Assembly (NCBI GenBank): GCA_017525015.1
Contig: JAFXUK010000003.1
Coordinates: forward strand, 62,001 to 126,000
Reading direction: 5' to 3'
Source: Bacilli bacterium
GTDB taxonomy: Bacteria > Bacillota > Bacilli > RF39 > UBA660
DNA length: 64,000 nucleotides
Part shown: positions 53,317 to 62,489 of the stretch, one piece after another
Layout: each line of letters begins with the position of its first letter
Position numbering within the stretch: the stretch's first letter is position 1
Translations under genes and position numbers: made by a program
The notes under the pieces: model-generated
Database searches by the model: none
Told to the model about the DNA's origin: nothing
Seen by the model: only the letters and a program-made list of their open reading frames with translations

Positions 53317-56300
53317 TTAATCAATTTTTGGTCCAATAATCTTATTTGGATCTTTTGCTTGTAATTGTCTTTGGTAGATTTTTTGAATTTGTTTAGGTTT
53401 ATCTCTATCAAATATAGTTGCTTCTTCAGTCATACATTTTTGAATGAAGTTTTCTAAGCCAATTTCTTTAATATATGGATTCTTGATTTGATACTTATCT
53501 AGGAATTTAGTACCGATTGTTTCCATTACAATTCTACCATCTGGTAAGTATCGTTCTACTACAAATAGTGGTTGACTACTATATCCTAAGTTTTGTTCAA
53601 ATCCAGATTGTCCTGCACTAGAACCTGTAATTGTAATTAAAGTATTATCAATTACTGATGTTTCAAATAAATGGTAATGTGCAGAGTTTATTTTATCAAT
53701 TCTTGGAAGGTTTGGAGCCATGCTTCCTAACCATTTAGAAATAGATACTGTTGGAGATGATGTTCCTCCTCCACCTTTAAAGCAGTGAGCATAAAGGTTA
53801 TTATAACCATTTATTGTTCTAAAGCCATATGGAGCATTTACAAAGTCTCCTTTACTATTAACTAAGAATTCTGTAAGTGTAACATCAATGTCACTACCAC
53901 TTGCATCTTTTAATGTATCTAATTCTTGTCTTAGTAATTCTATTTCATTATATCCTTTGTGATCCCAGTCACTATTCCATTCATGGTTACCTTCAACGAT
54001 ATCCATAAATTCAAGATTAACTACTTTAGATAATTTATCTCTTATTGCTTTTTCATATGGTTTTAATTCTTCTGGTAATTTTAGATCTACTTTCTTGTAA
54101 TCTACTCCTCGTTTTACTCTATCTACTTTTCCATATAATCCATCAAATTTTTCAATTAATTTTGCATTTGTTAAATGAGCCATAATCTTTGCAGTAGTAT
54201 TAGGATCTGCTTTATCAAAGTCTCCAGATACAACTCCAAATCCACTTCTTAGATATGGTCTCATTAATTTATTAGCACTTATCATTTGTTGTGTCATAGA
54301 AGTTGCGGCTACATGACGAGACTCATTTGGATATTTTCCAAAGTTATATCCTTGTTGTAGATCTCCATTTACAACTATTCCTGTAGGATTGCATTCATAG
54401 AATAAATAATCTAAGAATTTAACTGCATATTCTGGACGTTCTGTAGTAGAACCAATATGCCAATCATTAATAATACCTACTGTTTTTAAATCCATCTTTT
54501 TACCTGTCTTTTGGACATGATCCATTACTTCTTTTACTCTCTTATAGTATGGAACTATAAGCATACGATCACGGATATCGCCTGAAATCATCCATCCTCC
54601 AGGATAATTTGGTTTTGCATTTACTTGAGTAACTCTTTTATATGTAGGATCTCCTATTACATGTTCTTTAATACCTGCAAGTAGATCAGGATGTTCCATA
54701 TAGAAACTATCATTTATCATAGGTGGAACATTCATAGTAAATTCATCACCTTCATATGCTATTTGCATGAATGGTTGTTTACTATCTACAAATAATTGTG
54801 GAGTTTGTTTTAATTTAGCTTTATCTACTACATCTGATTGATATAGTCTTAAATTCTTAATAACACTAGCATTACCTTTTGTACTTCTTCCGTTTGATGC
54901 GATTAAGTTAACAGCAATTGCTGGATCATCTTTACTATATTTATCTATTGTTGAATAAACTACTCTAAACATATCTGTATCTTCTAGGAATTCTGGTTTA
55001 ATTAATCCAGCTAAATCTCCTAAAGGAAGACCTTCTCTATATCTTTTAATTGCATGACATAATTTAGATACATTAGTTCTTGTTTCTTCATCAGTATAAA
55101 GATTTGCTACATCTTCTCCACTTCTTATTAAATAAGGAATTAATTCTTGAATTATAACTGGTCTTACCCAATCGAATTTGCTTCTTAAATCTTCTCTTTT
55201 TAAGAAGTTATTTCCTTTTACTCCTTGTTCTCTTACATAGATTCTAAATAAGTCTTGATATAAGTTATATTCTTCATCACCCATTTGATATACAACTTTA
55301 ATTCCAGCATTATTTAATTTTTTAATTACTTTTTGTGCTGCTTCTAGTCTTGAATCTAATGTTTCATATGTAGGATCTGTTAATAATCTACGAGAAGTTT
55401 GATTATGATAATATGTTGAATATATTAATCCTTGAATATAAATAGTATCAACATGATTTGCTATAGCCATATCAATCATATTATTAGTATCTACTTCACT
55501 ATGATAAATATTACCAAAGTTAGAACCTGCCATGAACATTAATAATGGGTATCCATCACGTTCTTCTATCTTTGATAAATTCTTTAATTCTCTTCTATTT
55601 TGTCTTTCATAATCAATAAATGCTGCTCCTATACTTTCTAGAGTTTTTTCATCTAGAGTTGCAGTACTATTTGTTACGAAATAACTTGTTTTCTTATCTC
55701 TATAGACCATTATATAGTCTTGAACATTTTGTTTAATTAATGGATATGCTTCTTTTAATTGAGTCATATGAGGAACAAATGCTAAGTCAATTGGGAATGA
55801 ATTTTCTTTAATATTTTCTGGAATAAAGCCGTCTCTTCTTAGTACTTCTTCTAGTTTCTTAACACCTTTTTGAGTACTAATATCAATTCCAGATAAGAAT
55901 TTAACATAGCTTCCTCTACCATTAAATAGATTCTTATATCCTTTAAAGATATGATCATTTGCTAAGATATGTTTATCTCCGTTTTTCTTAATATCTTCAC
56001 TTAGATAATGAACTAGGTCATGATAATTTTCACCTCTAGCAAGATATTTAGTCATATGAGTTGCTAATCTTTCAAATACTTCATATTCTTTTTTACTTAA
56101 TCTTTTCTTAGTATGCTCAGTTAATAATTCTAAGTGTTTTGCATCATCATAAGGTCTTGATAAAGCATACTTATTTATCTTTGTTAAATTAAAGTCATTT
56201 TCTATTAATTCTACAATTACTTCATCTTTTACATATTCTTTTTCTATTTTTGCATCTATTTCTTTTGCATTCTTTTCATATAAAACTTTTAATTTTTCTT

Positions 56301-56787
56301 TCTTTTCTCTTTTATTTAATCCAGTAAAATCATTTTCTTCAGATAATACTTCTTCTACATAACCTACATATAAAGAAGGTTTTAATGCTTTAATAATATC
56401 TGTCTTTGAAAGATTAAATAATCTACAAATATATTCTTCTTTTGACTTACATGTCTTCATCAATAATGTGTCATATAAAGCATTCTCTACATTAGCATTT
56501 TTTCTATCAAAAAATAATACATAAGGTTTTGTTTTTGAAATATGATCTGATAGACCTGCAAGTGAAGCGGTAACATAAAAACCACCTACATGTCCTATCA
56601 TGACAGGTGCTTTCTCGCCAGTATATTTGTCTTCGAATTCATCCACTACCCCTGTGAAATCATCTGATGAGCATAATTTTACTCTTTCGCTTTTTGGTAT
56701 TTCCGTATCAAAAGTCATACCATTGTTCTCTAAATAAGTTGTTAAATTTGTTTCTCTAAATTTCTTTAGATCTTGACTCCTAGCCAT
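53317..56787 (-). CDS. Large protein with a degenerate and an intact metallophosphoesterase domain
   Basis: The 1156-residue cytosolic protein is not assigned to a named family. The C-terminal part (about 760-1115) has all calcineurin-type motifs: NDWHIGS, NGDLQQG, EGNHEW, YAHCFKGG and SAHYHLFE. A region at about 415-525 reads like the same fold with metal ligands replaced: SNFG for D-x-H, QGL for GD, and MGDEEYN for GNHE. The N-terminal 400 residues are helical and charged. The substrate is unknown. Its length and tandem layout recall nucleic-acid phosphoesterases, but this is inference. GGGAGG precedes the ATG, right after a hairpin and T run. Confidence 0.7.
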   Translation of the reverse strand: MARSQDLKKFRETNLTTYLENNGMTFDTEIPKSERVKLCSSDDFTGVVDEFEDKYTGEKAPVMIGHVGGFYVTASLAGLSDHISKTKPYVLFFDRKNANVENALYDTLLMKTCKSKEEYICRLFNLSKTDIIKALKPSLYVGYVEEVLSEENDFTGLNKREKKEKLKVLYEKNAKEIDAKIEKEYVKDEVIVELIENDFNLTKINKYALSRPYDDAKHLELLTEHTKKRLSKKEYEVFERLATHMTKYLARGENYHDLVHYLSEDIKKNGDKHILANDHIFKGYKNLFNGRGSYVKFLSGIDISTQKGVKKLEEVLRRDGFIPENIKENSFPIDLAFVPHMTQLKEAYPLIKQNVQDYIMVYRDKKTSYFVTNSTATLDEKTLESIGAAFIDYERQNRRELKNLSKIEERDGYPLLMFMAGSNFGNIYHSEVDTNNMIDMAIANHVDTIYIQGLIYSTYYHNQTSRRLLTDPTYETLDSRLEAAQKVIKKLNNAGIKVVYQMGDEEYNLYQDLFRIYVREQGVKGNNFLKREDLRSKFDWVRPVIIQELIPYLIRSGEDVANLYTDEETRTNVSKLCHAIKRYREGLPLGDLAGLIKPEFLEDTDMFRVVYSTIDKYSKDDPAIAVNLIASNGRSTKGNASVIKNLRLYQSDVVDKAKLKQTPQLFVDSKQPFMQIAYEGDEFTMNVPPMINDSFYMEHPDLLAGIKEHVIGDPTYKRVTQVNAKPNYPGGWMISGDIRDRMLIVPYYKRVKEVMDHVQKTGKKMDLKTVGIINDWHIGSTTERPEYAVKFLDYLFYECNPTGIVVNGDLQQGYNFGKYPNESRHVAATSMTQQMISANKLMRPYLRSGFGVVSGDFDKADPNTTAKIMAHLTNAKLIEKFDGLYGKVDRVKRGVDYKKVDLKLPEELKPYEKAIRDKLSKVVNLEFMDIVEGNHEWNSDWDHKGYNEIELLRQELDTLKDASGSDIDVTLTEFLVNSKGDFVNAPYGFRTINGYNNLYAHCFKGGGGTSSPTVSISKWLGSMAPNLPRIDKINSAHYHLFETSVIDNTLITITGSSAGQSGFEQNLGYSSQPLFVVERYLPDGRIVMETIGTKFLDKYQIKNPYIKEIGLENFIQKCMTEEATIFDRDKPKQIQKIYQRQLQAKDPNKIIGPKID

Positions 56788-56893
56788 ATTTTCCTCCCTA
56801 AAAAAAACGGCACTGGTAGCGTCGTTTAGTAATTGTTAAGATTAAGTTGTCCAAAAATGATATTACGGCTCATATCATCAACCTACTCTCTAT
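56788..56893 (-). ncRNA. Leader of the large phosphoesterase gene with two hairpin-T elements
   Basis: Between the predicted start point and the ATG there are two hairpins followed by T: ATGATAT-N8-ATATCAT with T5 (56852-56878), and AACG-A-CGCT-ACC-AGTG-C-CGTT with T8 (56800-56826). The second ends 6 bases before the ribosome site. This could be attenuation, or simply terminators of the upstream operon. Confidence 0.4.
56800..56826 (-). terminator. Terminator-like hairpin before the phosphoesterase gene
   Basis: Minus strand: AACG and CGCT pair with AGTG and CGTT around one mismatch (G-U included), then eight T. Confidence 0.5.
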
Positions 56894-56899
56894 ACCATA

Positions 56900-56927
56900 A
56901 TTGTAGCATTTTTGGATTTTTTTTCAA
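56900..56927 (-). promoter_or_regulatory. Promoter of the large phosphoesterase gene
   Basis: TTGAAA overlapping the stop codon of the HAD gene, 16-base spacer, TGC-TACAAT (56900-56905). Confidence 0.55.
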
Positions 56928-57424
56928 AGATTTTTCGTCAATTGTGTCAACGATTTTACAAACTTTTTTCCACAGGTTTTTTCTTCTGGATTATAAAGTA
57001 TTGATTTTCCTTGCTTTTCTTCCCATTCAAAACAATTTTTTTCATCATCATCTAAAAGTATAACTTTACGACTTGGAATGTAAACATCTGCTTTAGACTG
57101 TTTTGGTAGTACATAATATACTGGTACTTTAAAGCCTAATTCTCTTAGTAAAATACACTTTTCATTTCCCTCTTCAAATGAATGAATTCTTGTGATAAAA
57201 CCTCTTAATATTTTTAGTCTTTCAAGTTCTGTGAATGTTTCTAATGCTCCAGGCATAAATTCACATTCTCTTAAGAACCTTCTCCAGTTTATTCCATTCA
57301 AAAACTCAATCCACTTATCAAAGTCAGTTTCTTCTTTCATTACTTCATTAAATCTTTTTTGGGAATCTAGGAATACCCCATCAAAATCAGATAATAAAAT
57401 ATCTCCTTCTTCAAAGTATTTCAT
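56924..57424 (-). CDS. HAD-superfamily hydrolase (nucleotidase-like)
   Basis: The 166-residue protein has motif I LLSDFDGVFLDS (nucleophile Asp about 14, acid Asp two after) and motif IV-like VILLDDDEKNC (about 123). Thr/Lys motifs II and III are less clear (FITRIHS, PKQSKADV). Small HAD enzymes of this type are 5'-nucleotidases or phosphatases. It starts 20 bases after apt, which suggests a link to nucleotide metabolism. ATG 57424 has AAGGAG upstream; the stop is TGA. Confidence 0.75.
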   Translation of the reverse strand: MKYFEEGDILLSDFDGVFLDSQKRFNEVMKEETDFDKWIEFLNGINWRRFLRECEFMPGALETFTELERLKILRGFITRIHSFEEGNEKCILLRELGFKVPVYYVLPKQSKADVYIPSRKVILLDDDEKNCFEWEEKQGKSILYNPEEKTCGKKFVKSLTQLTKNL

Positions 57425-57444
57425 ACCGAACACTCCTTTTGGAG

Positions 57445-57984
57445 TTACTCTTCATTTATATCTATTAAAGAGAATAAATCTTTTTTATCATTTAATTCTT
57501 TAATATTTATAATAACTCCTTCTCCTACTACTTTTCCCCCTAATTCCTTAATACATTTTTCTATAGCATTCATAGTATTACCTGTTGCATATATATCATC
57601 TACAATATAGAACTTTTTATTTTTATAATCTTCATTAACTAGTTTTGGTAATTCTAATACATCATTACCATACTCTTTATTATAGTTTGCTGTTGCGACT
57701 ACTGTAGTTGGTGGTAATTTACCTTTCTTTCTAACGGGAATAAAACCTACTTTAAGTGATGTAGATAACATAGATCCTATTAAGAATCCTCTAGCTTCAG
57801 GTCCAACAATATAATCTACTTCATATTTTTTAATTTCTTTTTTAAATAAATCACTCATTTCTTTTAGAGTTTCTTTTTGTAAAAATAATGGAGTAATATC
57901 AATAAACTCTATTCCTTTTTTAGGAAAATCTTTTTCTGTTCTTATATTTAATTCGTTTTTAAATTTATTCTTTAAAATTTTCAT
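57445..57984 (-). CDS. apt: Adenine phosphoribosyltransferase
   Basis: Apt salvages adenine to AMP with PRPP. The 179-residue protein has FPKKGIEFIDITPLF, VGPEARGFLIG, VPVRKKGKLP (here IPVRKKGKLP) and the PRPP loop FYIVDDIYATGNTMNAI. Length is normal. The start is ATG 57984 with TTAGGAGGAG upstream. It forms an operon with the HAD protein. Confidence 0.95.
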   Translation of the reverse strand: MKILKNKFKNELNIRTEKDFPKKGIEFIDITPLFLQKETLKEMSDLFKKEIKKYEVDYIVGPEARGFLIGSMLSTSLKVGFIPVRKKGKLPPTTVVATANYNKEYGNDVLELPKLVNEDYKNKKFYIVDDIYATGNTMNAIEKCIKELGGKVVGEGVIINIKELNDKKDLFSLIDINEE

Positions 57985-58030
57985 AAGTCTCCTCCTAATC
58001 TCATTATACATATAAAAATATTAAAACAAA

Positions 58031-58058
58031 AGAAAAAATAGTTCTTTCGAACTATTTT
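58031..58058 (-). terminator. Intrinsic terminator after the GH25-like gene
   Basis: Minus strand: AAATAGTTC-GAAA-GAACTATTT followed by T run. Confidence 0.75.
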
Positions 58059-59280
58059 AAAATCTTATTATTTTAGGTTCATCTTCATCTGTAATTACTT
58101 CTACAGGATCTTCAATAAAGAAATCTCTTTTCTTTTCACTTGTATCGATAATTACTTCTTCATTAACAACCTTTAATGGTTTATCACCTAATTTAGTAAT
58201 TACATCTTCATTCATTAATACTGGTTGAACATCATCATTTACTAATACTTCTACCATAGTTGGTTTATCTTCTAAAACTTCTGTAATTACTGGTTCTTCA
58301 GTAAACATTTCAACTGGTTGATTATCAAATAATAATGTTTCTTTCATTAATCTTCTTTTTTTCTTTTCATTATGTGCATAAGCTTGTAATCCTAAACAAG
58401 TTAATAAATCCATTGATAATAATACTACTGGTATAGCAGCACGACTTGTTTCATGATAATTAGTATATGTTTTTACTGGCTCTACTTTTGTTGATAATGG
58501 AGCAACTACAATTTTTGCTTCTTTATCAAATAATTTTTCAGCTTGAGCTTCTGCTGTTACTTCAGGAATATCTTCTGCTTTAGAAACTGTTCCTTCTTCT
58601 ACAGGTTGTTCTTCAACTGGTGTTTCTACTGGAGCTTCTACTTGTTCTTCAGTTTTTTCTTCTTCAAGAACATTAGTAGACTCATCAATAATATGTACAA
58701 ATCTTTCATCGAAGTCATCAACATTTTCTCTTAAATAATTATATACTTCTTCTTTGGCATATACTCCTGGAATAAATTTATTATGAGTCATTATTAATTC
58801 ATAACGGTCAAATAAATCATTAGCATGTTCTTTTGGTAAAGCAAATTCAATTGGTGTTTCACCATAATCAATTCTTAAATAAATTGGGTATGATATTTTC
58901 TTACCAATTAACTGACTTATCTTAACATGACTATATCTATACTCGGCATATTTAGTAATATCGCTAGGTGAATTATTATAATATGTACTTAAATTATTAG
59001 TAACGAATACACCAACTTCTAAGCCTTTTTCTCTTGCCTTTTTATAGTTTTTCTCAAACATTTCATCGTCTTTAGCACCTGTACCAGCATGAATTAATAC
59101 GAAGTCATTTTCAGCAGAAATACTATCCCAGTTAACATCTAATGTTTCTTCTGAAATTGCTACACCTTTCATTGGATCTTTTACTTCTACTATTCTAGGT
59201 GTTAAAAAAGATTTACTCGATAATAAAATACCTGCTGTCACAATTGCCATACATTTTTTAGTTAAACTTACATTTAACAT
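58057..59280 (-). CDS. Membrane protein with a degenerate GH25 (lysozyme-like) domain
   Basis: The 407-residue protein has an N-terminal signal segment, an outside GH25-like TIM barrel (about 35-200), a Glu/Pro/Val-rich linker (about 205-255), one membrane helix (about 285-300) and a cytosolic tail rich in acidic and Val residues. The GH25 pattern is clear (NWDSISAENDFVLIHAG, FEKNYKKAREKGLEVGVF), but GIDVS, with the catalytic Asp, reads GVAIS, and the LDxE site reads RIDYGE. It is probably inactive and may bind glycan or act as a sensor. ATG 59280 has GGGGG upstream. Confidence 0.65.
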   Translation of the reverse strand: MLNVSLTKKCMAIVTAGILLSSKSFLTPRIVEVKDPMKGVAISEETLDVNWDSISAENDFVLIHAGTGAKDDEMFEKNYKKAREKGLEVGVFVTNNLSTYYNNSPSDITKYAEYRYSHVKISQLIGKKISYPIYLRIDYGETPIEFALPKEHANDLFDRYELIMTHNKFIPGVYAKEEVYNYLRENVDDFDERFVHIIDESTNVLEEEKTEEQVEAPVETPVEEQPVEEGTVSKAEDIPEVTAEAQAEKLFDKEAKIVVAPLSTKVEPVKTYTNYHETSRAAIPVVLLSMDLLTCLGLQAYAHNEKKKRRLMKETLLFDNQPVEMFTEEPVITEVLEDKPTMVEVLVNDDVQPVLMNEDVITKLGDKPLKVVNEEVIIDTSEKKRDFFIEDPVEVITDEDEPKIIRF

Positions 59281-59351
59281 AAACAAACCCCCATTGCTAG
59301 TAGCTAATTATATCACAAACATACAAAAATAGCAAGTTTTACTTGATTATC

Positions 59352-59386
59352 ACATAAAAAACACTCTTATTAGAGTGTCATTTTTT
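59352..59386 (-). terminator. Intrinsic terminator after tRNA-Arg
   Basis: Minus strand: ACACTCT-AATA-AGAGTGT then T6. Confidence 0.75.
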
Positions 59387-59388
59387 TA

Positions 59389-59465
59389 TGGTGTACCCGA
59401 TGAGAATCGAACTCATGACCTACCGCTTAGGAGGCGATTGCTCTATCCTACTGAGCTACGGATAC
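59389..59465 (-). tRNA. tRNA-Arg (CCT anticodon)
   Basis: 77 bases with encoded CCA. Acceptor stem GTATCCG/CGGGTAC, D arm AGCTCAGTAGGATAGAGC, anticodon loop CTCCTAA (CCT, codon AGG), T arm ATGAG-TTCGATT-CTCAT. Located just downstream of the 158-residue membrane protein gene. Confidence 0.93.
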
Positions 59466-59475
59466 ATAAAAGGAG

Positions 59476-59952
59476 CTATTTGTAGCTACATTTAGCTCCT
59501 GATTCTTCATACATTTTTTTAGTAGCTCCTACTTTTAATGATTTTTCTTTGTTGGTTACTTTATTTCCTATAGAAGCCATTTTCTTATAATCTATTCTGT
59601 CGTAATCTATTGTTGTAACTGATGTTAGATGCTTACCTTCTAGATTAATATTTCTTTCATAAAAATCTAATATTTCGAATTCTTTATTAATATCTTTTTC
59701 TTGTTGTTCAAATATTTCTAATATTTTTTTATTCTTTGATGTAATTACTTCTTCAGTTACAATTTTATTTACTTTCCAAAATTTGAAATAAGCTGTATAT
59801 GTATAATCGGCATGTGGATCTCCGGGAGCGCTAGATAATGTACAAACTAGTTTTCCATTAGGTGGAAAATAGACTGCAATTATTATCACAATTAAAACAA
59901 CTAAAATTATACCTACTGGTATTAATTTTTTTGCTAGATCTCTTGTAGACAC
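59476..59952 (-). CDS. Single-pass membrane protein of unknown function
   Basis: The 158-residue protein has an N-terminal membrane helix (PVGIILVVLIVIIIAVYF), then an outside domain with two Cys (CTLS near residue 37 and CSYK at the end) that could form a disulfide. It resembles small YehR/DUF1307-like exported proteins in size and layout, but no motif decides. The start is GTG 59952 with GAGGTGATAGT upstream. It lies 14 bases after the RNase J-like gene, so both share a transcript. Confidence 0.6.
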   Translation of the reverse strand: MSTRDLAKKLIPVGIILVVLIVIIIAVYFPPNGKLVCTLSSAPGDPHADYTYTAYFKFWKVNKIVTEEVITSKNKKILEIFEQQEKDINKEFEILDFYERNINLEGKHLTSVTTIDYDRIDYKKMASIGNKVTNKEKSLKVGATKKMYEESGAKCSYK

Positions 59953-59966
59953 ACTATCACCTCTTT

Positions 59967-61619
59967 TTAAATTTCTTGAATTACAGTTATTATCATTGGT
60001 TTAGATTCAGTTTCTTGATAGAAGAATTTTCCTAAAACATCTCTTACATCATTTTTAATTAATGTGTAATCTACTTTATTGCCGTTTGATGCTATTGTAT
60101 TTTCAATGACTTCACGAGATATTTTCTTTGTTTCTTCTAATAAATCTTGACTTTCTTTTACGTAGATGAATCCTCTTGTTAGTATTTCAGGACCACCTAA
60201 TATTTCTTTGGTATCTTTATCTAGTGTACAACTTATAATAACAATACCATTTTCTCCTAACATTTCTCTATCTTTTAATACTAAGTTTCCAATATCACTT
60301 TGACTCTTACCATCAATTAAGATATCTCCTGTTTCAATATGTTCTAGAGAGTTTGTATTTTCTCCAGCAACTAACTCTAAAACATCTCCATTTAGTTTTA
60401 AAATGATATTTTCTTTAGGTAGACCTAATTCTTCAGCAATTTCTCCATTAGTATATTGATTTCTATATTCTCCTTTTACAGGAAAATAATATTTTGGATT
60501 CATTAAATCAATCATTAACATTAAGTCTTCACGTGAAGAGTGATGCAATAAATGTTTTTTACTTGATAGAGATACAGCATCTGCTCCAAGCATTGCTATT
60601 TCATCCATTATTACAGCAGTTCTTTTCTCTATTCCAGGATAGCTAGGTTCTGTAATAAATATAGTGTCATTTTCTTTAATCTCAATATATTTATCGAATC
60701 CTTTAATAATTCTATCTAAGTTTGCAAATGGTTTTTCTTTTTCATCTGAAATTAATACTACTGAATTATTACTATCAATATCAGCTAAAGTACCAATCAT
60801 ACTCTTATCAATTTTTAAATATCCATCTTCTATTGCACTATTAATCATTTCTTGTAGTGGTTTACCCATTACTACAATCTTTCTATGAGTCTTTGATACT
60901 TCATCGAAGATTTCTTGAATACGATAATAGTGAGCTGGGAAGATAGTTGCAATAATACGATTATTAGTCTTTGCTAATACATCTCTAATAAATCCTTTTA
61001 CTCTATTGTTTGGAGATGTATGTCCTTGTTTATCTGCATAGAATGATTCACATAATAAACATAATACTCCTTGCTTTCCAACATATGCTAATTTTCCAAT
61101 ATCAGTTTTATATGGTCCAATCATAGTTGAATCAAATACAAAGTCTCCAGTATACACTATTGCTCCATCTGGAGTATATAAAACATAACATACTGCTTCT
61201 GGAATTGAATGTGTTACACTTATTGGAAAAATTGAATTCTTTCCAAAATCTAATTTTACGTGTGGTTTTATTTCAATTAATTTTACTGTTTTTAATAATT
61301 CATCTGAGATATCTTTTTTAGCTATTTTTAGAGTTAATCTTGTTCCATAAACTGGTACTTCAGGTAATTGCTCTAATACATCTGCAATACCTCCTATATT
61401 TCCATCATGTCCATGTGTTAAAAAGATACCTTTAATCTTTTCTCTATTATTTATTAAATAATCGATATTTGGAATAATATAATCTATTCCTAAATTAATA
61501 TCGTTATCATACTTTAGACCAGCATCAAATACAAATATTTCTTCATCTACGTTTACTACGTACATGTTTTTACCGTTCTCGTTTAAACCGCCTAAAGCAA
61601 ATATTTTAATTTTACTCAT
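59967..61619 (-). CDS. RNase J-family protein with degenerate active site
   Basis: The 550-residue protein has the RNase J layout: beta-lactamase fold, beta-CASP insert and C-terminal domain. The start MSKIKIFALGGLNENGKNMY and the end of the lactamase domain (THSIPEAVCYVLYTPDGAIVYTGDF) are typical. Metal ligands are changed: HxHxDH reads THGHDGNIGG, the later Asp site reads LLCESF, and PVHGEYRH reads PVKGEYRN. The phosphate-binding HxSGH reads HLLHH. Nuclease activity is unlikely. It may be a RnjB-like partner of an active RnjA elsewhere. ATG 61619 has GAAAGGAG upstream. Confidence 0.85.
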   Translation of the reverse strand: MSKIKIFALGGLNENGKNMYVVNVDEEIFVFDAGLKYDNDINLGIDYIIPNIDYLINNREKIKGIFLTHGHDGNIGGIADVLEQLPEVPVYGTRLTLKIAKKDISDELLKTVKLIEIKPHVKLDFGKNSIFPISVTHSIPEAVCYVLYTPDGAIVYTGDFVFDSTMIGPYKTDIGKLAYVGKQGVLCLLCESFYADKQGHTSPNNRVKGFIRDVLAKTNNRIIATIFPAHYYRIQEIFDEVSKTHRKIVVMGKPLQEMINSAIEDGYLKIDKSMIGTLADIDSNNSVVLISDEKEKPFANLDRIIKGFDKYIEIKENDTIFITEPSYPGIEKRTAVIMDEIAMLGADAVSLSSKKHLLHHSSREDLMLMIDLMNPKYYFPVKGEYRNQYTNGEIAEELGLPKENIILKLNGDVLELVAGENTNSLEHIETGDILIDGKSQSDIGNLVLKDREMLGENGIVIISCTLDKDTKEILGGPEILTRGFIYVKESQDLLEETKKISREVIENTIASNGNKVDYTLIKNDVRDVLGKFFYQETESKPMIITVIQEI

Positions 61620-61655
61620 AATTTCTCCTTTCATATATTTTTTTATCTTTTTTTT

Positions 61656-61707
61656 ATTATATCATGCATTAATTACAATGATAAGCACAAACAGCAGTAT
61701 CATTATA
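61656..61707 (-). promoter_or_regulatory. Two extended -10 promoters of the RNase J-like gene
   Basis: Minus strand TGA-TATAAT at 61702-61707 and again at 61656-61661. No clear -35 for either. The nearer one leaves about 30 bases of leader. Confidence 0.55.
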
Positions 61708-61730
61708 TCAAATTATTATAAAAATTGGAA

Positions 61731-61754
61731 TAAAAAAAGCTATCTTTTGATAGC
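61731..61754 (-). terminator. Intrinsic terminator after rnc
   Basis: Minus strand: AGCTATC-AAAA-GATAGCT followed by T7; overlaps the stop codon. Confidence 0.75.
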
Positions 61755-62411
61755 TAATTTTTCTAAAGCTTGTTTTGCAGCTTCTTGTTCTGCTTCTTTT
61801 TTAGAAGGTCCTACTCCTGTACCATAAACAATATTATCGATCATTACATCTGTTGTGAATGTTTTATTATGGGCTGGCCCTTCTTCTTTTGTAACTACAT
61901 ATTCTAAAGATCTTTGTTCTGTTTGAACATATTCTTGTAAGCTACTCTTATAATCACTAAAGAATGTTATATCAGGATTTTCTATATAAGGTACAACTAT
62001 TTTTAATATTACATTTCTAACAGTTGCATAACCTAAGTCTAAGTAGATTGCTCCCATTAGAGCTTCAAAAATATCTGCTACTATGGCTTTTTTAGGAGAA
62101 GGTCCATCTTTTAATTCTCCATTACCTACTAGAATATATTTTTGAAGTCCTAAGTCACTAGCATAACTAAAGTTTGCATTTTCACAAACATAATTAGCAC
62201 GTACCTTAGTCATTTCTCCTTCTGTTTCTTTGTAATGTGTATATAAATAATCAGCCATTACTAAATCAAGTACTGCATCCCCTAAGAATTCTAATCTTTC
62301 ATAATTACTTTTTACTTTATGTTCATTAACATATGAACTATGAGAAAAAGCTGTTTTATATAATTCTAGATTTTTAGGTTTAATACTAAGTCTTTTAAAT
62401 AACTCTTCCAT
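61740..62411 (-). CDS. rnc: Ribonuclease III
   Basis: RNase III cuts double-stranded RNA. The 223-residue protein has the signature YERLEFLGDAVLDLVMADYLY (about 39) with catalytic Glu/Asp, the second Glu/Asp in VADIFEALMGAIYLDLG (about 111), and a C-terminal double-stranded RNA-binding domain (about 155-222). GTTGGTGATTT precedes the ATG. The hairpin-rich leaders in this window are natural RNase III targets. Note smc and ftsY, common neighbours, are not here. Confidence 0.96.
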   Translation of the reverse strand: MEELFKRLSIKPKNLELYKTAFSHSSYVNEHKVKSNYERLEFLGDAVLDLVMADYLYTHYKETEGEMTKVRANYVCENANFSYASDLGLQKYILVGNGELKDGPSPKKAIVADIFEALMGAIYLDLGYATVRNVILKIVVPYIENPDITFFSDYKSSLQEYVQTEQRSLEYVVTKEEGPAHNKTFTTDVMIDNIVYGTGVGPSKKEAEQEAAKQALEKLAIKR

Positions 62412-62432
62412 AAAATCACCAACAACATTATA

Positions 62433-62466
62433 TCAAAAAAAATATGACTAATAAAGTCATATTTTG
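62433..62466 (-). terminator. Intrinsic terminator after the secreted protein gene
   Basis: Minus strand: AAATATGACT-TTATT-AGTCATATTT followed by T run. Confidence 0.7.
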
Positions 62467-62489
62467 TTATTAAGATGTTTCTTATATCA

